From Roseovarius sp. THAF9 (GTDB taxonomy: Bacteria > Pseudomonadota > Alphaproteobacteria > Rhodobacterales > Rhodobacteraceae), in the NCBI RefSeq assembly GCF_009363715.1, contig NZ_CP045405.1, positions 1 to 64,000 of the forward strand: DNA of 64,000 nucleotides, written 5' to 3'. Positions 59,158 through 64,000 of this stretch are shown in pieces (positions within the stretch are counted from its first letter, which is position 1; every line of letters begins with the position of its first letter). The notes under the pieces were generated by a model. It was given only the letters and a program-made list of their open reading frames with translations. It was not told the DNA's origin and did no database searches. A program made the position numbers and the translations under genes.

Positions 59158-59293
59158 GTAGATGTGCGGCTACGGAATTCGGTTGCGGTAAAAGTACTTG
59201 ATCTACTCATTGGATCGGGCGATGGCGGAGGCCGCGTCAGTGAAACGCGACTATGGAGAATTGGCCCCAACTTGCAGTCAAATCGGGAGCGAA

Positions 59294-60577
59294 ATGACTA
59301 AAACGCACGACGTAACCGAAGCCAAGCGACCGTGGCCGAGTCCTTATGTTCAGGTTGGAGGGCTCGTCGCCGGAATGGCGTTAATTGCGCTTGGCAACGG
59401 ACTGATGGCAACTTACGTGCCGGTACGCCTCGATCAGGCGGGACTCGGGCAGCGCAACGTTGGGCTCGTTGTGACGGCGTATGCTGCGGGCATGTTGCTT
59501 GGATGCCTTCTGTCGGGGCATATGGTGCGTCGCAGCGGTCACGTGCGTGCATTCATATCGCTGGCGGCCATCGGCACGATTTCGGCGCTTCTTCTGGCCC
59601 TCGACGTAGGCTTGTATTCCTGGGGCGGACTGCGGGTATTGGGCGGATTCTGCACGACCGGAATGTTCATGGTGGCTCAAAGCTGGCTGAACGCCGTGAC
59701 CATCACGAATTGGCGCGGGCGGGTCATGGCCCTGTTTTACATAAGCTACACGCTTGGACTCGCCGGCGGCGCACTTCTTATGCGGGTGGTGGATATCGAA
59801 GGAACGGCGGCCCTGATGCTGCTTGCGGGTCTTTACGCAGCGGCCGTGATCCCGGTTGGGCTTACGCGATTGCAGCAGCCAGCGCCGCCCGAGCGCATAG
59901 CGGTCCGCCCGATTGCGGTTTACCGGATTTCTCCCGTCGGCCTGGTAGGGGCGTTCGTTTCGGGCGGGCTTGGCATGACGATGATGGGCGTTGGCCCGAT
60001 GTATGGCACTGAGGTCGGACTGGAGCCGGGCGACATCGCTCTTCTGATTGCAGCCCTTCAGGGCGGTAACATGGTTATACAATGGCCACTGGGCTGGCTC
60101 AGCGACAGTATGGATCGACGTAAAGTCATTCTTGGCGCAGGGCTTGGCGTCTCGACGGTGTCGATTGTGATTGCGGGTGGCGGCGCAGCACTCAGCGGTG
60201 AAGGTTTTTGGGCACTTCTCGTGCTGTTCGCGATTTGGGGTGGGCTCGCGGAGTCGCTTTACACGATCTCAACCGCTCACACCAATGACCACACGGATCC
60301 GGCCGATCACGTGATGGTTTCATCCACGATTCTGATTATGTGGGCGAGCGGAGCAACAATTGGTCCGGCGGTGGCGACCGCTGCCTTGGAGTTTGCCGGT
60401 ACGTCGGGGCTTTGGGCGTTCTTCCTGGCGGAAGCGAGCCTCTTTGCTGCTTTCGTTCTCTGGCGCTTGGCCCAACGAGGGCGTCCGGATGCAGAAAGCC
60501 AGGAAAGCTTCCAAAGTTGGCCGGCCTCCGCGCCACCTATTCCCGAGTGGAATCCTAATGCTCCAGAGACAGAGTGA
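59294..60577 (+). CDS. MFS transporter
   Basis: The 427-residue protein has twelve predicted membrane helices. It shows the MFS layout: YVQVGGLVAGMALIALGNGL as helix 1, the loop motif LLSGHMVRRSGHVRAFI between helices 2 and 3, and QWPLGWLSDSMDRRKVILGA as the repeat in the second half. It resembles the YcaD-like subgroup of uncharacterised permeases; the substrate is unknown. The ATG at 59294 follows GGGAGC; the longer upstream frame starting at 59198 is not membrane-like. Confidence 0.92.
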   Translation: MTKTHDVTEAKRPWPSPYVQVGGLVAGMALIALGNGLMATYVPVRLDQAGLGQRNVGLVVTAYAAGMLLGCLLSGHMVRRSGHVRAFISLAAIGTISALLLALDVGLYSWGGLRVLGGFCTTGMFMVAQSWLNAVTITNWRGRVMALFYISYTLGLAGGALLMRVVDIEGTAALMLLAGLYAAAVIPVGLTRLQQPAPPERIAVRPIAVYRISPVGLVGAFVSGGLGMTMMGVGPMYGTEVGLEPGDIALLIAALQGGNMVIQWPLGWLSDSMDRRKVILGAGLGVSTVSIVIAGGGAALSGEGFWALLVLFAIWGGLAESLYTISTAHTNDHTDPADHVMVSSTILIMWASGATIGPAVATAALEFAGTSGLWAFFLAEASLFAAFVLWRLAQRGRPDAESQESFQSWPASAPPIPEWNPNAPETE

Positions 60578-60921
60578 ACCGCAGGTTTGCATCACCGGTG
60601 GGATAGGAGAGCCGCCAAAAAGGGATGGGTCCTGCTTTTCGCCTATACCTCCATCGTTCTCACACGGTCGCCATTTAAAAAGGCGCCACCGGCGCTGCTG
60701 GTGTCGCGAGAGGATCGCCCAACGGGAGACGGAAGGGCAGTCAATTGTCGGCGCTTGTAGACGACCGGACGGCGCTTCATGGAAGATTAGGGGTATATAA
60801 TCTGAAATTCTGAGACTCTCGAATTTCAGGACTTAAGCAGCGCCTGAAGATACCGACAGGGTTTTAGCGATTGAGTGAATTGCCGGGGTTTCTCTGCATA
60901 GTTCGACTTGGTGAACAGGCG
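60578..60921. other. Convergent intergenic region with a hairpin
   Basis: This 344-bp gap lies between the ends of the MFS gene (+) and a hypothetical gene (-). It contains a perfect inverted repeat CTGAAATTC (60802-60810) / GAATTTCAG (60821-60829) with an inner GAG/CTC pair. This may be a bidirectional terminator, though it is AT-rich and lacks T tracts. No gene supported. Confidence 0.5.
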
Positions 60922-61497
60922 TCAGTGGACAAAGATCCGCGTCATCCGCATAACGCGGCGGCCTTCCATCGGCACGCCATCGGGCTGCATGTTCCAGGAT
61001 CCGGCCCCGATCAACATGTCCTCACTTATCATGAAAAGGCGGATGGTTGTCTCCATTGGGGTGCCGTCGATCTCGACCTCGGCCTGCATGAGTACGCGGG
61101 GCAGGTCGTCGATGGCGCAATCGTCACCGGCCAGACCCGCAAGATCAGTGGCAGACAGCTGGGCGAGATCGGCAAACGGCGACTCTGGCGCGCCGCCAAA
61201 ATTCCATTGCTGCTCGGGTGCGAAGGTGATGTCGTAGAAGAACGTCGCTTCCGACGAATACAATAGCATTCCGAGGGTTTCGTCGCGCGGCAGAACGTCG
61301 GCTGATTGATCCGGTTCCGGGGGCAATGGACGAACTAAAGTGCCGATTTTCCCGATGCCGGGCCCGTTCTCGAAGGTCCAGGGCCCGACGAGCAGCGGAC
61401 CCAGTTCGGCCTCCCATCGTGCGGGCGGGATGTCGCAAATGCTGTCGGCGGCGGCCGGAGCGGCGAGGAGTAAGAGGGCGAGTGCAAGCTTTTTCAT
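60922..61497 (-). CDS. Exported hypothetical protein, 191 residues
   Basis: The protein starts with a clear signal peptide (MKKLALALLLLAAPAAADSI) and a mature domain with ICDIPPARWEAELGPLLVGP, MLLYSSEATFFYDITFAPEQ and AEVEIDGTPMETTIRLFMIS. This beta-rich pattern suggests a lipocalin- or barrel-like fold. Two cysteines (ICDIPP and DDCAIDD) could pair. No family is recognised. It is downstream of the membrane-protein gene and the tandem-repeat protein gene on the same strand. Confidence 0.8.
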   Translation of the reverse strand: MKKLALALLLLAAPAAADSICDIPPARWEAELGPLLVGPWTFENGPGIGKIGTLVRPLPPEPDQSADVLPRDETLGMLLYSSEATFFYDITFAPEQQWNFGGAPESPFADLAQLSATDLAGLAGDDCAIDDLPRVLMQAEVEIDGTPMETTIRLFMISEDMLIGAGSWNMQPDGVPMEGRRVMRMTRIFVH

Positions 61498-61593
61498 GGC
61501 GATTTCCGATCTGGAGTTCCGTATCGTTCGGGCGAGGGCCTCAAGGCCAGGACCAGTCTTGGCCAGCGCCCTGCATGGACATGAAGCGGGGCG

Positions 61594-62589
61594 TCATTGC
61601 GATCTTGGGTCCAGACCGGCCTGTGACGCATCCGCGGCGTTCCGCGTGGCCCAGCCGGCCGCCTTCTCGCCCAGCCGGGTGAACTTGCCGGACATGCCCG
61701 ACAGCTTGGCTTCCCATTCGGGATTGGCGGCCTGGCCCTCGATCTTCGCGAAATAGACCTGAAGCATACAGGCAATCGCGAAGGGTTCGATCAGTGCCGC
61801 CTTGAAGGCCCAAGCGAACAAGATCGCGAAGACGAATCCGCCTGCCGCCCAGGCGCCGGGGATCATGTAGACCACCGCCGCCGCGGGCGCGAGCATGGCG
61901 AGAAACACCAGCGCGCTCAGCCCGTAGGCGAAGAGCATCAGCCAGAACGCATTGCCGAGCATCGGCTTGTAGTTCTGCCCGTAGAGCACCAGTGCCGTCT
62001 GCGCGTCCTTCCACGGATTCTCGGACTTTTCGCGGATGAGATAGGCCAGTATTACCTCGTCGATCAGGCCGACCGCCAAGCGCAAGAACGCGCGGACGAT
62101 GCCCATCACCTGATTGACGCCCGGTATGGGCAGCATGTTAGCGATACCCTGGACAAGTCCGGTCACGGCCCGCAACACACCCTTTATCAGCAGGTCGACA
62201 CCGTAGAGTATATTGGCGGTGGCGAAGCGGTCCTGGACGATCTTGCGCGCATGTGAGACCTGCGCGCCGCCGACAGGCAGGTCACGGCCTTCGAGAGCCT
62301 CGACCATGACGGCGATATGTCCGGCCTTCACGATGTAGAGGATGTATTGCCGCAGGAACAGGATGATCCCCGCGGTGGCGGCAAACCCGATGGTGCCGCC
62401 CCAAAACACCGATTGGGCCCGGAAGTCCGCGTCGCCCGCCGCGCCGATCCCCCAGCCGATGCCGGCGCCGGTTCCGGTCGCGACAACATAGGCGACGGCG
62501 ATCGCGAAATAGACGAACATTCGAAACAGCACGAAAGGAAAGGTTTTTCGCATAAGGCCGAGCGCATCGCGCATCGAAAAGTCCCACAT
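61594..62589 (-). CDS. Multi-pass membrane protein, 331 residues
   Basis: The protein has about six membrane helices, such as VLFRMFVYFAIAVAYVVATG, WGGTIGFAATAGIILFLRQY and ALVFLAMLAPAAAVVYMIPG, with the conserved-looking segment GVDLLIKGVLRAVTGLVQGI between them and a soluble C-terminal tail. I recognise the arrangement with a large repeat protein and a small exported protein from Rhodobacteraceae genomes but cannot name the family or function. It lies 132 bp after the tandem-repeat gene, probably in the same transcript. Confidence 0.8.
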   Translation of the reverse strand: MWDFSMRDALGLMRKTFPFVLFRMFVYFAIAVAYVVATGTGAGIGWGIGAAGDADFRAQSVFWGGTIGFAATAGIILFLRQYILYIVKAGHIAVMVEALEGRDLPVGGAQVSHARKIVQDRFATANILYGVDLLIKGVLRAVTGLVQGIANMLPIPGVNQVMGIVRAFLRLAVGLIDEVILAYLIREKSENPWKDAQTALVLYGQNYKPMLGNAFWLMLFAYGLSALVFLAMLAPAAAVVYMIPGAWAAGGFVFAILFAWAFKAALIEPFAIACMLQVYFAKIEGQAANPEWEAKLSGMSGKFTRLGEKAAGWATRNAADASQAGLDPRSQ

Positions 62590-62721
62590 ATAATTCCCCT
62601 TGAATTCTTTTGGCTTTCAATCTGTTGCCGCAGGCTTGCTCTCGCGGACCAGGGCGTATGCATTGTTTCGGTCCTTGCTTTACCGCGTCGCGAACGGGGT
62701 CACGAACCCGATATGGCAGGC

Positions 62722-64000
62722 TCATTCGACGGTGATGGGCTGCCGTGCCAGCGCATCCTGCCCTTGGAGATACAGAAGATCGTAGGCGCCCGGCGCGTCG
62801 GGCATCGCGACCGTCAACGGATTGCCGGACGTGACTTGAAGCCCGTCGGCAGTCGTCGCCGCGTCGGTCCCGGCCGGGACGAGAACGATCCGGTCGGATC
62901 CGCCACCCGGCCCTTGCCACGCCACCTGCACCGACGCCCCGGCTGGCACCGAACCCGGTGCCACGAGACGCGCGAAGGGCAGGGTGACGTCGAAAGGCTG
63001 CCGGGCGATCACCTTTCGCGCGGTGCCAAGGACGTAGCGCAGTTCGTAGGAGCCCGGCTCCGACGGTAGGCCAAGCGTCACCTTTGGGGCGTGCCGGACA
63101 TAAGCGTAGGTTTCGTACTTCGTGTCCGGGCTGTCCGAACGGGCAAGGCTCAGGTAATCGCCTGATCCGCCCGGTCCCGACCACGATACCTCGACTCGCG
63201 TATCCCGCACCCCGTTTTCGGGGGCGTCGATCGTCGCTACCGGCTCGGTCAGGGTGATGGTGCGGGTCTCCAGAGTCTGCTGCCCCTCGCCGAGGATGTA
63301 GCGCAATTCGTACACGCCGGGTTTGGCCGGCACCGTCAGGGCCAGTTCGCGCGCGCGGGTATAGGCGTAGTTTGCGTATTTGCCCGACGCGGCATCCGGC
63401 GCGGAAACTGTGATGTAGTCGCTCTGATTGCCCGGCCCGGTCCAGCCAAGAGTGATCTCGCTGCCCGCCATCGCGGCGTCGGGCGCGGTGATTGTGGCCG
63501 CCGCATCGGTCACGGAGATCTTGGCGCGGGCCAGCACGGTGTTGCCCTGCGATGCGACTTATCGCACTTCGTATTTGCCCGGCGTGCCCGGCATTACGAG
63601 GCTCGCGGGCGTGCCGTTTCGCGTATAGGCGTAGTTGACGTATCCGCTGTCGCCCGGCGCGGCCACCGCGATGTAGTCACTCGCGTAGTCCGGTCCTTCC
63701 CAGGCGATGGGCACGGCCGCGCCGACTTCTGCCTCGGCGGGCGGGGCCAGCGATACCTCGACGGGCTCGACCTCAATCCCGGTCGTCGCGAGCGCGGCGC
63801 GCTCGGCGTCGTAGTACCGGATCTCGTATTGGCCAGGAATGATCGGCATCTGCAACGAGGTGGGCGAGCCGCCCTCGATATAGCTGTAGTTGACATAGGC
63901 ATCCTGTCCCGGCGTGTGGACGGAGACATAGTCGCGATCCTCGCCCGGCCCTTGCCACGCCACCTCGATGTCCGACCCTGCCACTGCGGTCTCGGGGGCC
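62722..64000 (-). pseudogene. Tandem-repeat extracellular protein, interrupted by an in-frame stop and cut by the window edge
   Basis: The reading frame encodes repeated units of about 85-100 residues, each with a WxGPG(N/G)...DYI(T/A)V...YxNYxYTR...P..PGxYE(L/I)RY pattern, as in the repeats beside von Willebrand A domains in Rhodobacteraceae proteins. At 63559-63561 the codon is TAA where the other repeats have tyrosine (YELRY, YEIRY), with clear coding sequence in the same frame on both sides. A single base change would explain it, so the gene is either a pseudogene or carries a sequencing error. The N-terminal part lies beyond the window. Confidence 0.82.

Overview
The window looks like the start of a large conjugative RepABC plasmid from an alphaproteobacterium, most likely Rhodobacteraceae (roseobacter group). 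The first base is the repA start codon, which suggests a circular replicon linearised at repA. The evidence is a complete repA-repB-repC operon with a counter-transcribed RNA and two parS-like palindromes, a GC-rich genome style, and accessory families known from rhodobacteral plasmids (ArdC, DUF3768, DUF6927, DUF736, ParB-like nuclease, strawberry-notch helicase). No rRNA, tRNA, CRISPR array or intact insertion sequence was seen.

Layout: 0-3.6 kb replication and partition. 3.6-4.75 kb long non-coding stretch. 4.76-18.6 kb plasmid accessory module (antirestriction protein, DUF3768, ParB-like protein, methyltransferase-helicase fusion, duplicated DUF736 protein), interrupted at 10.2-13.1 kb by a small cargo block (methyltransferase, OhrR-like regulator, truncated haemoglobin, two small overlapping ORFs). 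18.9-27.7 kb chromosomal-type cargo (membrane LuxR protein, LysR regulator, DUF481 outer-membrane protein, TAXI binding protein, DUF4239 membrane protein, orphan histidine kinase). 28.3-31.9 kb DUF2493 SLOG protein, nucleotidyltransferase-fold protein, parDE toxin-antitoxin pair and a small conserved protein. 31.9-37.3 kb mobilisation: candidate oriT, MobC-like protein, relaxase, VirD4 coupling protein, all on +. 42.4-54.0 kb a VirB type IV secretion operon on -, with two lytic transglycosylases and a small lipoprotein in the VirB7 position. 54-64 kb plasmid-associated exported proteins, an XRE regulator, three transporter-type genes and a broken tandem-repeat protein running off the end.

The most interesting part is 37.4-42.4 kb, an AT-richer cargo island exactly where the mobilisation operon (+) and the virB operon (-) converge. 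On - it encodes a WYL regulator, a cyclic-nucleotide-binding protein with four membrane helices, and a class III nucleotide cyclase: the layout of a Pycsar anti-phage system. Divergently, on +, it encodes a second, two-domain cyclase whose halves have complementary catalytic residues, translationally coupled to a cysteine-rich E2-like (ubiquitin-conjugating fold) protein. The combination of two cyclases, one membrane effector, one WYL regulator and an E2-like protein suggests a composite cyclic-nucleotide immune locus carried as plasmid cargo.

A second theme is transfer control. AT-rich direct repeats about 19-20 bp apart occur in the candidate oriT, in front of the virB operon and in front of an exported-protein gene, and could be sites for one plasmid regulator. 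Starts were chosen by ribosome-binding sites and family lengths. Functions rest on reading motifs by eye, without database searches.
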